Source of the DNA: Roseimaritima sediminicola | Lineage (GTDB): Bacteria; Planctomycetota; Planctomycetia; Pirellulales; Pirellulaceae | Reading direction: 5' to 3' | Length of the DNA stretch: 49,191 nucleotides | NCBI RefSeq assembly: GCF_009618275.1 | Contig: NZ_WIAD01000043.1 | Location: 1-49,191, forward strand | Shown here: positions 34,595 through 42,839 of the stretch, piece by piece | How the letters are laid out: each line of letters begins with the position of its first letter | How positions within the stretch are numbered: position 1 is the stretch's first letter | The notes under the pieces: model-generated | Told to the model about the DNA's origin: nothing | Database searches by the model: none | The model's input: only the letters and a program-made list of their open reading frames with translations | Program-made: the position numbers and the translations under genes

Positions 34595-34957
34595 ATGGAT
34601 GCACTGGCCCAACTGAAAAACATTCTCGTCATGGCAGTCGCCGATGGCACACTGGGCGAAGACGAAGTGGCGCTATTAACCGACCGGTGTGTGGAATTGG
34701 GGATGGGCGAGGCGGAACTTCAGGAAGCCGTCGCGTATGCCCTCAGCGAGTCCCCGACGCTGGAACTGCCGACCGATCCAGCCCAGCAGGAAGCGTTGCT
34801 CGGAGATTTAATTCGTATGATGGCTGCCGACGGTGTGCTGACCGAAAGTGAGAAGCGTCTGTTTGCCTTGGCCGCAGCGATGATGAAATTCGACAACGAG
34901 CGTCTGAATGCGTTGCTGGATGACGTGGTTGGCCGACAAAAGCCTGGAACCTCCTGA
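34595..34957 (+). CDS. TerB-like (tellurite resistance B fold) protein
   Basis: A 120-residue all-helical protein. Two acidic helix-pair motifs resemble the TerB pattern: AVADGTLGEDEVALL (about 14-28) and MMAADGVLTESEKRLFALAA (about 74-93), where the DG.L...E segments carry the conserved acidic residues that may bind metal. An AGGA site precedes the ATG. The CoaB-like gene begins 8 bp after its stop, so they are co-transcribed. Despite the name, TerB-fold proteins often have no link to tellurite; here the role is unknown. Confidence 0.75.
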   Translation: MDALAQLKNILVMAVADGTLGEDEVALLTDRCVELGMGEAELQEAVAYALSESPTLELPTDPAQQEALLGDLIRMMAADGVLTESEKRLFALAAAMMKFDNERLNALLDDVVGRQKPGTS

Positions 34958-34965
34958 GTACTAGC

Positions 34966-35598
34966 GTGGCAAGAATCCTGATTACCTCCGGGCCGACCCG
35001 TCAGTACTTGGATCCGGTTCGTTACTTGACCAACGGTTCCAGCGGCCGGATGGGAGCTGCTCTGGCGGCGGCGGCCGTCGAGGCCGGCCACGAGGTGGTC
35101 GTCGTCAGCGGGCCGGTCCAGACCGTGTATCCGCCGGAGGCCAAAGTCGTTTCGGTGTTGACCACCGACCAGATGCTCGAGGCGGCCTGCGAACACTTTG
35201 AAGACTGCGACGGCGCGATCGGCGCCGCCGCTCCGTGTGACTACCAGCCACGGCAGATCGCGCTACAGAAGATCTCCAAGAGCGGCCAACCCTATCTGTT
35301 GGAACTGATTGAAACGCCCGACGTGATCGCCACGCTGGGCCAGCGCAAACGCGCCGATCAGTGGGTCGTGGGGTTTGCCCTGGAAACCGAAGACCGCCAC
35401 TTTCGCGCGATCGTAAAACTGGAACGCAAGCACTGCGATTTGATGATCAGCAACGGCCCCGAAGCGATCGACGCAGACACCAATCAGGTGGAAGTGCTCG
35501 ACCGCCAGGGCACCGTGCTCGAGCGCCTAGCCGGTTCCAAGACCGAGGTTGCCAAGGCCATTTTCACCACGATCGAAACCCGTCTGATCCGCCCCTGA
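34966..35598 (+). CDS. coaB: Stand-alone phosphopantothenate-cysteine ligase (CoaB) domain
   Basis: 210 residues from a GTG start. The sequence matches the CoaB half of Dfp/CoaBC: ILITSGPTRQYLDPVRYLTNGSSGRMG (nucleotide and substrate loop), GAIGAAAPCDY, and VVGFALETED followed by CDLMISN and EVLDRQG. The CoaC flavoprotein decarboxylase half is missing, so decarboxylation must be done by a separate protein. CoaB joins 4'-phosphopantothenate to cysteine in coenzyme A synthesis using CTP or another nucleotide. The gene lies 8 bp after the TerB-like gene. The 281-bp tandem duplication starts about 30 bp after its stop. Confidence 0.88.
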   Translation: MARILITSGPTRQYLDPVRYLTNGSSGRMGAALAAAAVEAGHEVVVVSGPVQTVYPPEAKVVSVLTTDQMLEAACEHFEDCDGAIGAAAPCDYQPRQIALQKISKSGQPYLLELIETPDVIATLGQRKRADQWVVGFALETEDRHFRAIVKLERKHCDLMISNGPEAIDADTNQVEVLDRQGTVLERLAGSKTEVAKAIFTTIETRLIRP

Positions 35599-35630
35599 GC
35601 GGTCTCTTCATCAGCCGCCGGCGCATCGAA

Positions 35631-36199
35631 GGCTGATGGGTGGGCGGCTATATCAGCCGCTGACGCGCTCGCCCAATGCCACTTCCTTTGTAGCGGAACG
35701 GCGCGAGCCGTCCGGTTTTGCGGTGCGAACCTTCACACACCGGGCGGCTTGCGCCGCTCCGCTAACGCTTCAATCGCAAGCGATGGTGAAAGTAGATGGC
35801 ATTGGGCGCTAGCCCACGGTTCGTAGGCGCTGACGCACTAGCCCACGGTTCGTAGGCGCAACCCATCGTGATGAATCGGCAAGGAACGGAACCGTACGCT
35901 AGCGCGTCGACGGCTGATGAGTGGGCGGCTATATCAGCCGCTGACGCGCTCGCCCAATGCCACTTCCTTTGTAGCGGAACGGCGCGAGCCGTCCGGTTTT
36001 GCGGTGCGAACCTTCACACACCGGGCGGCTTGCGCCGCGCCGCTAACGCTTCAATCGCAAGCGATGGTGAAAGTAGATGGCATTGGGCACTAGCCCACGG
36101 TTCGTAGGCGCTGACGCACTAGCCCACGGTTCGTGGGCGCAACCCATCGTGATGAATCGGCAAGGAACGGAACCGTACGCTAACGCGTCGACGGCTGAT
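35631..36199. repeat. 281-bp direct tandem duplication of a palindromic element
   Basis: Two copies, about 35631-35911 and 35912-36199, differ by only a few bases and are offset by 281 bp (for example TGGGCGGCTATATCAGCCGC at 35641 and 35922). Each copy contains an inverted repeat with arms TAGCGGAACGGCGCGAGCCG and CGGCTTGCGCCGCTCCGCTA (35691-35763 in copy 1). Around it are outer arms GCCCAATGCCA/TGGCATTGGGC and a 29-bp direct repeat of AGCCCACGGTTCGTAGGCGC. No gene is present. It is an intergenic repeat cluster that recently duplicated. Confidence 0.9.
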
Positions 36200-36228
36200 C
36201 GGTGGGGCGGCTGATGGGGCGGCTGATG

Positions 36229-37131
36229 CTAGGCGGCTTTGGCGGTTCGGCTGCGCTCGGGCATGGCCAGTTCGTTGGCGGCTGCTGGCGCTTCGCCGCG
36301 GCGGACATCTTCCTTGTCCTCCCGGACGGCATTGCGGATCACCGCGATGTAGCCATGGATGCTGTGGTCGCTGAAGTGGTCGATTCGGAATCGCCGCAGC
36401 GAGCGCCAAAAGCCACGCCACCGATCGATGCGTTTGCCGACCGCGTCGAGCTGGCGAACGCGGCCGCGGCTGTCGGCGTAGACTTCGCGGCCAGCGTGGC
36501 GGTATCCCATCCAGGACGGCGGCACCCGGGTCACGATGTCGTTGTTGTGGACCCAGCGGTAATGCGGCAGGTCGACGTAATTGACGTAGGCATTATCCCC
36601 GACGCGGGGGCTGCCGTAGGTAAACAGGGCCTCGGGGTTGCTGGCGATGTGGGACAGAAAGCAGCGGCCGGCACAGATCGTCGCCATCGCACCGCCCAGG
36701 GAATGGCCGCAGAACCACAGTGGCAGGTCGTTGTCGGTCAGCGCGGTTTCCAGCTCGGGCCACAGGTCATCGACCTCTTTCTTGAACCCGCGATGGACCT
36801 TGCCCACGGTTTCGGCCAGGACCGACGCGGCATCGACATCGGCTTGGATGTCATTCCATTCGTGCGGTTCGGTCCCGCGGCAAGCGATCACACAGTCGTG
36901 CGCGTTGCGAAAGCGATAGGCCTGCGAACCATCGTTGTCGAACAAGGTCGCATCGGCAAAACCGATCGCGGCGGCGGCCTCAGCCGCTTCGCGCTGATCG
37001 TTGTAGGAGATCATGGCGAGTTCGGCGAACAGCAGTGCTCGCTGCAGGAACGTTAATTCCGCGATTGGAGTCGCCAACCGAGAATGCACCACAACGGGCA
37101 CTTCGCCCGAATCCCTGATCACCGTCGCCAT
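36229..37131 (-). CDS. Class 3 lipase family protein
   Basis: 300 residues from the ATG at 37131 (ATVIRDSGEVPVVVHSRL); the longer open frame upstream looks non-coding. The alpha/beta-hydrolase fold has the nucleophile elbow GHSLGG with Ser144, a likely catalytic Asp198 in HNNDIVTRVP, and His near residue 263 in DHSIHGYI. CVIACRGTEPHEWNDIQADVD is the family oxyanion region. No signal peptide is seen, so the enzyme is probably cytoplasmic or exported without a classical signal. It would hydrolyse acylglycerols or similar esters. It is last before the repeat cluster and is followed upstream by a DUF6807 gene in the same direction. Confidence 0.9.
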   Translation of the reverse strand: MATVIRDSGEVPVVVHSRLATPIAELTFLQRALLFAELAMISYNDQREAAEAAAAIGFADATLFDNDGSQAYRFRNAHDCVIACRGTEPHEWNDIQADVDAASVLAETVGKVHRGFKKEVDDLWPELETALTDNDLPLWFCGHSLGGAMATICAGRCFLSHIASNPEALFTYGSPRVGDNAYVNYVDLPHYRWVHNNDIVTRVPPSWMGYRHAGREVYADSRGRVRQLDAVGKRIDRWRGFWRSLRRFRIDHFSDHSIHGYIAVIRNAVREDKEDVRRGEAPAAANELAMPERSRTAKAA

Positions 37132-37292
37132 CTGCTTGTCGCCTCCTGCGCAAACCACACCACTAGTCCTGTGAGCGAGGCCGCGGCGATCGAGCCGCCC
37201 CCCCGCGGGCGGCAACCCAATCGTGCCTCGGCGACGCATCCTAGCAAGTGCGTGGGCGAATCCCCATAGCAAGATCGACGGTCACGCGGCGG

Positions 37293-38300
37293 TTACTTGC
37301 CGCTGTACTGCGACCACGCTTGCTCCAGCGTCTCCGCGGTGGCTTGCCCGTCATGCAGCAGGACGCGGAACCGCAGCGTCCAGGTATCGCCCGCGGACAG
37401 TTTCTTGCCCTCGGTCGGTTCGCCACCGGTGAAATGGTAAACGCCGAAGGGATTGGCGGCGAACAGGCCGTAGGTGCGGACGTGCCAGCGAACCGGATAT
37501 CCGTAGCTGGTCGGATGGTTCATGATGGTCAGTCCCGCGGGCTGGCCATCGACCGGTCCGCTGTAATCGACCCAGGGCGAGGGCTTGCCCCAGGCGGCTT
37601 TGTTCTTCAGGCCTTCGGCGTTCAGGATGCGTCCGCCCTTGCCAGCGTCCACCTTCATCGTGCCCGCGACGCGGATGCCGAAGCTGCCCTCTTTGGTGTC
37701 GCCAAACACGACGTCGCCTTCGCTGGCAGTCAGCGAGAACACGCAATCGATCCAGCGCTGTTGGCCGTTGCCGTCAAAGGTCAGCTGCCAGCGGTCGGTC
37801 AGAACCCGCTTGCCATCAGGACCCACCCACTGGTGCCGGGCGTCCAGGGTGGCGGTGCTTCCGCCCTCGGCTTTGGCTTCGCCCAGCGGCTTGATCGTGC
37901 CCCGGCCTTCGCCTTCGGCCCAGAAATCGATGCCGTTGACTTCGCCATGGGTCATCCAGAACGAACGGTGGTGAACGTGATCGTCTCGCTCGCTGGGGGC
38001 GGCGTCACGCATCGGGTAGCCACGAGTCAACTCTTTGCCGTTGACGCCGACAAGCGGCCAAAGGATCGGCTTGGCGGTGTGGCTGGCCCAGTAGCGAGCG
38101 ACCGGCTGGTCGTCCAAGCGAATTTCTACACCGCCCTCGACCGGCTCGACCGTGTACTCGCCCCCGGCCGGCTGGGAATCGGCCGCCGCGACGATTGCAA
38201 TATCTGCGGTGCCAGCGATCAGCAAGCCGGCCGTGACGATCGCCAGCCCGCGGAATCGGCCGCGGCAGCGGGCGGGAAGGGACAGCAATGCGGGAAACAT
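37293..38300 (-). CDS. Exported DUF6807 (PmoA-family) protein
   Basis: A 335-residue protein with a signal peptide (RGLAIVTAGLLIAGTADIAIVAAA, about 17-40). The mature part matches DUF6807/PmoA: KPILWPLVGVNGKELTRGYPM, the His-rich HVHHRSFWMTHGEVNGIDFW (about 105-125) and LTIMNHPTSYGYPVRWHVRTYGLFAANPFG near the C-terminus. The name PmoA is historical and no methane oxidation is implied. The fold is a beta-rich galactose-mutarotase-like sandwich in structural predictions, which is recalled rather than tested here. Such proteins are common in planctomycete carbohydrate-use regions. Function unknown. Confidence 0.85.
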   Translation of the reverse strand: MFPALLSLPARCRGRFRGLAIVTAGLLIAGTADIAIVAAADSQPAGGEYTVEPVEGGVEIRLDDQPVARYWASHTAKPILWPLVGVNGKELTRGYPMRDAAPSERDDHVHHRSFWMTHGEVNGIDFWAEGEGRGTIKPLGEAKAEGGSTATLDARHQWVGPDGKRVLTDRWQLTFDGNGQQRWIDCVFSLTASEGDVVFGDTKEGSFGIRVAGTMKVDAGKGGRILNAEGLKNKAAWGKPSPWVDYSGPVDGQPAGLTIMNHPTSYGYPVRWHVRTYGLFAANPFGVYHFTGGEPTEGKKLSAGDTWTLRFRVLLHDGQATAETLEQAWSQYSGK

Positions 38301-38406
38301 AAAGACTCCAGTTCAAAAGGCGGGAAGTACAGGTGGTGGTAGGAACAACAGTTGTCGAGCGTTAGTTTAATTGATTCTTCATGCAGGGATTTGCTCCGGG
38401 ATTGAG

Positions 38407-39375
38407 ATGATACTAATTGCAACCGACGAAGCCGGTTATGGTCCCAAGCTGGGGCCGTTTGTGGTCGCGGCGACCGTGTGGCGCCTGCCCGAACCCGCGG
38501 GGGTCGCCGCCCTGGCGGGTTTGAGCGAAACGGTTTGTCCGGCCGGCTTGCCCGCGGTCAGCGTCGCCGACTCCAAACAGGTGTACCGGCCCGGCAGCTC
38601 CGGCGGACTCAACGCCCTGGAAACAATCGTGTGGGCGGCCACGCGGTGGATCGATCCGCACGGGCGGCCCGCCACGTTGGCGGAGCTGCTGGCGCGAACC
38701 AGTTCCGGCGACCTCGCCGCGCTCCGCAATCAACCCTGGTTTGCCGGGGCGGCGCTCGATGGTCCGTTCCCAGGGGGCGAACCGATCCGCAAAGCGGCCG
38801 AAGATATCGCCGCGGCGGTGCTTCCGGTTTGGCGACGCGAGGGCGCGGAGCTGTTGGAGGTGCGCCAGCGGATCCTGGCGGCGCGGTGTTTCAATGGTCA
38901 ATTGCAACGCGGCATCAATAAAGCCCAGCTGCTGTCGGAAACGACGGCCGACTTGGTCGTGAGGATCCTGCGAGCCTACCCCGGCGAAGCGGTCCATATC
39001 TATTCCGACCGGCACGGCGGACGAGCCTATTACGGAGGGCTGCTGCAGCATTTTCTGCCCGATGCCCAGCTGCAAATCCTGGCCGAAACGGCTCGCGAAA
39101 GTCACTATCAACTGGACGAGGACGCTCGCTCGCTGCAGTGGCGGTTCACGGTTAAAGGTGACGCGTTTGCGCCCGTCTCGCTGGCTTCGATGTTCGCCAA
39201 GTACACCCGCGAGCGGCTGATGGAATGTTTCAATGCCTACTGGCGTCGCCAGCACGGCGAGGATCTGCGGCCCACGGCCGGCTACCCGGTCGATGCCCAG
39301 CGTTTTCTCGACAACATCGCTCCCGCCGCCGCCCGGCTGCAGATTCCCAGCGAGGTGCTGGTGCGGCAGCGTTAA
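38407..39375 (+). CDS. Divergent ribonuclease HII-like protein
   Basis: 322 residues from the ATG at 38407; the frame is open 12 codons upstream. The first motif, ATDEAGYGPKLGPFVVAATVW, has the Asp7-Glu8 pair of RNase HII (DEAG.G...GP). VADSKQVY corresponds to the D.SK motif and VSLASMFAKYTRERLM to the S.AS..AK..R segment. The third acidic residue would be the Asp of IYSDRHGGRAYYGG. Insertions of about 60 residues and a Cys-rich middle make it longer than the usual 200-residue enzyme. It may cleave RNA in RNA-DNA hybrids or act on another structured nucleic acid. A separate housekeeping RNase HII probably exists elsewhere. Divergent from the DUF6807 gene. Confidence 0.7.
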   Translation: MILIATDEAGYGPKLGPFVVAATVWRLPEPAGVAALAGLSETVCPAGLPAVSVADSKQVYRPGSSGGLNALETIVWAATRWIDPHGRPATLAELLARTSSGDLAALRNQPWFAGAALDGPFPGGEPIRKAAEDIAAAVLPVWRREGAELLEVRQRILAARCFNGQLQRGINKAQLLSETTADLVVRILRAYPGEAVHIYSDRHGGRAYYGGLLQHFLPDAQLQILAETARESHYQLDEDARSLQWRFTVKGDAFAPVSLASMFAKYTRERLMECFNAYWRRQHGEDLRPTAGYPVDAQRFLDNIAPAAARLQIPSEVLVRQR

Positions 39376-39546
39376 AGTCCCTCTAAACCGTTTTGTTACC
39401 CTACGCGAAAGCATCCTGCAGGCCCACCGGAAGATGCTTCGATAACTTTATCGACCGCTCACCCGGACGGTCAGCGAAACGGCTTCTGGATGCAGGGACG
39501 TTCCACTGCACGCCGCCCCCCAGGCTTTAGAGCAAGATGGATTCGG

Positions 39547-40848
39547 ATGCTCAGTCGCGGAAAAACCAACAACGTCGTTTGCGGGATGGTTCTGCTCGCT
39601 TGGATCGGAGGGGCTTCGTACGCTGCCGCCCAGCAACCTCGCTTCCTCGCGGTCGCGCCGGCGAACCAGCCGGGTCAGTCGAGTCAGCCGGGTCAGCCGA
39701 ACCGGCCGAGTCAGTCGGGGGCTTCCGGCGAGTCGACCAACTCGGCGGAAACCGGCGAGTCGGAGTCGCTTGAGGCGGTGGAGATGATCCAGCCCGGTGA
39801 GCAGCACGCCGCGTCGCCGGCCGAGTCGGTCGCCGGCTGGAGCGTGGAATCGGTGCGTCACTGGGCCGCCCAGAACGCGGCGCTCGCAAACGCCTTGGCC
39901 GCGGAGAGCCGGTCGGTGGGGGCGGCCTACGATCGCCAGAAAGACGACCAGCGGAAACAGGCGTGTCTGACGCAAATGGTTCTGGCCCACTTGGCCGCTC
40001 ACGATCGCAACCGCGCCGCCGCCGAAGCGATGACGGCCTACTACCGGATCGTGGCCCTGGAGAAGCAGGTCAACCTGTTGACCGACGCCATCGAAGTCGT
40101 CGAGACGCTAACTCGCTTGGCCGAGAAAGCCGAAGAACTGGAGCTGCCCGATGGCAACTCCAACGAACTGCGGCGTCAGCGTTTGGAACTGGGGGTGCGG
40201 CACGTGGACGCGGCGACGGCGATCCGCAAACTGCGCCTGCGACTGGCCCGGCTGACCGGCCAACCGCTGACGGCGACCGAGCAGGCCTGGTTGAGCGATC
40301 CGCTGCCCGGAGCCGGCAACCCGCTGCCGCTGGACGAAGCCCTCTCGGACGCCTGGGCCCATCGTCACGACCTGCAAGCGATCGAGGTGGTGTGCCCGCG
40401 GATCAGCGCCGACACGATGCCTGCGGTGCGCTCGCTGATGGGCGTCCTGCAGCCCGGTTTGGGGATCGCGGCGGCGGTGGCCACCAAGTGTTCGCTGTTC
40501 GCCGCCGGCGGCGAAGAAGGCCAGGACGTGTGTGCTCGCCGCAATCAATGTCGCCAACTGGCTCAGACACGACGCGATCAGATCGAAGACGAAGTGCGTC
40601 TGGCGATGCTGGAGCTGGAGGCGAGCTACCAGCGGACGCAGTTGGTCCGCGATCGCTTGGAACTGGCTCGGCAAGCCGCTCGCGAACAGGCCAAGGCCGT
40701 GGAACTGGAACAGAGTCCGGCCGGCGCGGATCTGTTGGCGGCCCTGGAATCGCTGGAGGTTCAGGGCGATTTGCAAACCCGGCTGATGGAGCAGGCCGTG
40801 GCCGAAGTGGAATTGCTCGAAGCCCGCGGCGCCGCCTACCGCCGGTAA
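39547..40848 (+). CDS. TolC-like coiled-coil envelope protein
   Basis: 433 residues from the ATG at 39547, which gives a signal-like segment (NNVVCGMVLLAWIGGASYAAAQ). Residues about 35-75 are low-complexity Pro-Gly-Gln and Ser (QPGQSSQPGQPNRPSQ). The rest is mostly helical with long amphipathic stretches: RKQACLTQMVLAHLAAHDRNRAAAEAMTAYY, VNLLTDAIEVVETLTRLAEKAEEL and a C-terminal segment rich in Leu, Glu and Ala (YQRTQLVRDRLELARQAAREQAKAVE). The pattern of two coiled-coil hairpins is like outer-membrane efflux proteins, but beta-barrel strands are not obvious. No pump genes are adjacent. The call rests on overall pattern only. It is convergent with metF. Confidence 0.55.
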   Translation: MLSRGKTNNVVCGMVLLAWIGGASYAAAQQPRFLAVAPANQPGQSSQPGQPNRPSQSGASGESTNSAETGESESLEAVEMIQPGEQHAASPAESVAGWSVESVRHWAAQNAALANALAAESRSVGAAYDRQKDDQRKQACLTQMVLAHLAAHDRNRAAAEAMTAYYRIVALEKQVNLLTDAIEVVETLTRLAEKAEELELPDGNSNELRRQRLELGVRHVDAATAIRKLRLRLARLTGQPLTATEQAWLSDPLPGAGNPLPLDEALSDAWAHRHDLQAIEVVCPRISADTMPAVRSLMGVLQPGLGIAAAVATKCSLFAAGGEEGQDVCARRNQCRQLAQTRRDQIEDEVRLAMLELEASYQRTQLVRDRLELARQAAREQAKAVELEQSPAGADLLAALESLEVQGDLQTRLMEQAVAEVELLEARGAAYRR

Positions 40849-40861
40849 GCCGAACGCCCCC

Positions 40862-40957
40862 GTAGCTGAACTCGCCGCCCGTAGCTGAACTCGCCAGAGT
40901 CTGGACGGCACAACCCTCCGCGGCGGCGCTGCCCAAAGTCTGGCGACTTCGCTACGG
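40862..40957. repeat. REP-like inverted repeat (CTCGCCAGA family), copy 2
   Basis: GTAGCTGAACTCGCC occurs twice at the left (40862 and 40881). The second runs into AGAGTCTGGACGG and pairs with CCAAAGTCTGGCGACTTC-GCTAC on the right. It is the same family as 14307-14373 and sits between two convergent stop codons, so it could also act as a 3'-end structure. Confidence 0.8.
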
Positions 40958-40984
40958 TTGCCAGGCCGCAAATCCGAAGTCGGA

Positions 40985-41860
40985 CTAGACCGCCGAGCCC
41001 AGTTCGCAGTCCTGCAGCATCCGCTCGGCGGCTTGACTTTTATTCAGCACGTACAGGTGCAGGCCGGCGGCGCCGTTTTCCAGCAGGTCCAGCATCTGTT
41101 GACGCGCGTGCTGGACGCCGATGTCGAACTGCCACGTGGCGTCGTCGCGTTCACTTAAGCGCTGGACCAGCTTCGGCGGCAGCTTGGCTTTGCACATCGC
41201 GGTGATCCGCTGGGCCTGCGCCAAGTTGGTGATCGGCAGCAAGCCCGGGATGAGTGGCACCTCGATGCCGGCCTGTTGGCATTGGTCGCGGAAGCGATAG
41301 AAGTCGTCGTTGTCGTAGAACAGCTGGGTGATGATGATGTCGGCCCCGGCATCCACCTTGCGTTTCAGGTTGTCCAGGTCCGTTGCCGCGTCGACGGCTT
41401 CCTGGTGGACTTCCGGGTATCCGGCCACGGCGATGCCGAAGGGGTGGGGCAGCGAGCGGATCAGTTCGACCAGTTCGTTGGCGTACCGCAGTCCCCCTTC
41501 GACGGCCCGAAAGCTGGTTTCGCCCTTGGGCGGGTCGCCGCGCAGGGCCACGATGAAATCGGTGCCGCGGTCGGCCGCTTCCTGCAGGAACTGGCGGATC
41601 TGTTCGGTCGTCGCGCCGACGCAGGTCAGGTGCGAGGCGACGGGCAATTGCGTTCGGCGGCGGACTTCGCTCAGCACGTCCAGGGTCAGCCCCTGGGTGG
41701 ACCCGCCGGCGCCGTAGGTGCACGTGAAGTAGTCGGGCTTGAAAGCCATCAAGCGATCGACGTGTTCGTACAAGGACTCCAGGCCGGCGGCCGTTTTGGG
41801 CGGAAACAACTCGAAGGACAAGCCGCGCCGTCCATCCCGGTAGTAGTCGCTGAGTTTCAT
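40985..41860 (-). CDS. metF: Methylenetetrahydrofolate reductase
   Basis: 291 residues from the ATG at 41860 (KLSDYYRDGRRGLSFELFPPKT); the frame upstream is open but lacks family sequence. The TIM-barrel flavoenzyme motifs are present: SFELFPPKT with the catalytic Glu, FTCTYGAGGST, SHLTCVGAT, IVALRGDPP, IAVAGYPEVHQEA and ITQLFYDNDDFYRF. It reduces 5,10-methylene-THF to 5-methyl-THF for methionine synthesis, using FAD. Length and motifs are normal. The dioxygenase-like gene upstream on the same strand is about 47 bp away, so they might share a transcript. Confidence 0.96.
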   Translation of the reverse strand: MKLSDYYRDGRRGLSFELFPPKTAAGLESLYEHVDRLMAFKPDYFTCTYGAGGSTQGLTLDVLSEVRRRTQLPVASHLTCVGATTEQIRQFLQEAADRGTDFIVALRGDPPKGETSFRAVEGGLRYANELVELIRSLPHPFGIAVAGYPEVHQEAVDAATDLDNLKRKVDAGADIIITQLFYDNDDFYRFRDQCQQAGIEVPLIPGLLPITNLAQAQRITAMCKAKLPPKLVQRLSERDDATWQFDIGVQHARQQMLDLLENGAAGLHLYVLNKSQAAERMLQDCELGSAV

Positions 41861-41907
41861 CAAGGTCGGGTGGTTGAAGGTCGGGTGGTGAAGGGGGAAA
41901 CGGGGCG

Positions 41908-42744
41908 TCAGTCGGTTTGCGGCGGTTTGGCTCCCGGCCAACGCTCGGGATCGGCCTGACCAGCAACCACCACGCCTTTCTGGTTCCAGCCCAGGTGAGC
42001 GGTGACGTCGGCAGGACAGTAGCGCAACGTCAGGCCGCAGCGTCGCCGCTGCGACCGGTTGGCCGCCGAGCCGTGTAGCAACAGATCGCTGTGGATAGAA
42101 AACTGTCCGGCTTTCAGCGGCGTGGCCTGAATCCGGCCGTATTTCTCCGGGTCCGCGACGCTCTGGTTCAGCACGTTGTCTGATTGCTTATCACTTTCGG
42201 CGAATTCGATCAAGCCACTCGTGTGGGAACCGGTTACCACTTCCATACAGCCGTTCTCCGAATCGGCATCGTCGATGGCCAGCCAGACGGTCACGGTTTT
42301 CGTGGGCGTCAGCGGCCAGTAGCTGCAGTCCTGGTGCCAGTCGACGCGTTTGCCATCGCCGGGCAGCTTGCAAAAGAAATGGGCCCCCCAGCCCACCACG
42401 TTCGGGCCCAGCAGGTCCGCGACCGGGGTCACGATCGCCGGGTGCTGCATCAGATCCCAGACGCGGCGGTGTTTCAGATGCGCACTGCTGATCGAATAAC
42501 TGTCGCGTCCCGCGCCGAGCGTCTGTTGCAACAGCCCATCGAAGTACGCGCGGACCTCGTCGGCCGTCGCCGCATCGTAGGCCTCCAGCGGTGCCAGGTA
42601 ACCGGTCTCGTTCCAATCGGTGATGTCGGCCGGGGAAAGCCGCTGGGGAGCCGTGGTTGCCGAGGGGAAAAAGCGGATGTCGCGATCCAGTTTTTCAATC
42701 TCGTCGCGGTCGGGAATGATCGCGAAATCGGTTTGCTGTTGCAT
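41908..42744 (-). CDS. Phytanoyl-CoA dioxygenase (PhyH) family oxygenase
   Basis: 278 residues from the ATG at 42744. An upstream ATG at 42789 would add 15 residues from an A-rich, non-coding-looking stretch. The Fe(II)/2-oxoglutarate double-stranded beta-helix shows the metal ligands His-x-Asp in DWHQDCSYWPL and the distal His in LLLHGSAANRSQRRR, where the following Arg would bind 2-oxoglutarate. VTVWLAIDDADSENGCMEVVTGSH is a typical PhyH segment. It hydroxylates an unknown substrate in the cytoplasm. Planctomycetes carry many such genes. Confidence 0.9.
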   Translation of the reverse strand: MQQQTDFAIIPDRDEIEKLDRDIRFFPSATTAPQRLSPADITDWNETGYLAPLEAYDAATADEVRAYFDGLLQQTLGAGRDSYSISSAHLKHRRVWDLMQHPAIVTPVADLLGPNVVGWGAHFFCKLPGDGKRVDWHQDCSYWPLTPTKTVTVWLAIDDADSENGCMEVVTGSHTSGLIEFAESDKQSDNVLNQSVADPEKYGRIQATPLKAGQFSIHSDLLLHGSAANRSQRRRCGLTLRYCPADVTAHLGWNQKGVVVAGQADPERWPGAKPPQTD

Positions 42745-42839
42745 CTCAGGCACCGTTTTTTGTAAGGACAGCAAGGATAGCGGGTGCATGGATTCTACGG
42801 TGCCCCTCGCAATGTGTCTAAGGATGGGGAGAGCGGATC

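Noticed and set aside
34595-34957. Tellurite resistance locus
   Set aside because: Only a TerB-like fold is present, with no other ter genes.
37293-38300. Particulate methane monooxygenase subunit
   Set aside because: The PmoA label of this family is a naming accident; the protein has a single signal peptide, no set of membrane helices and no pmoBC neighbours.
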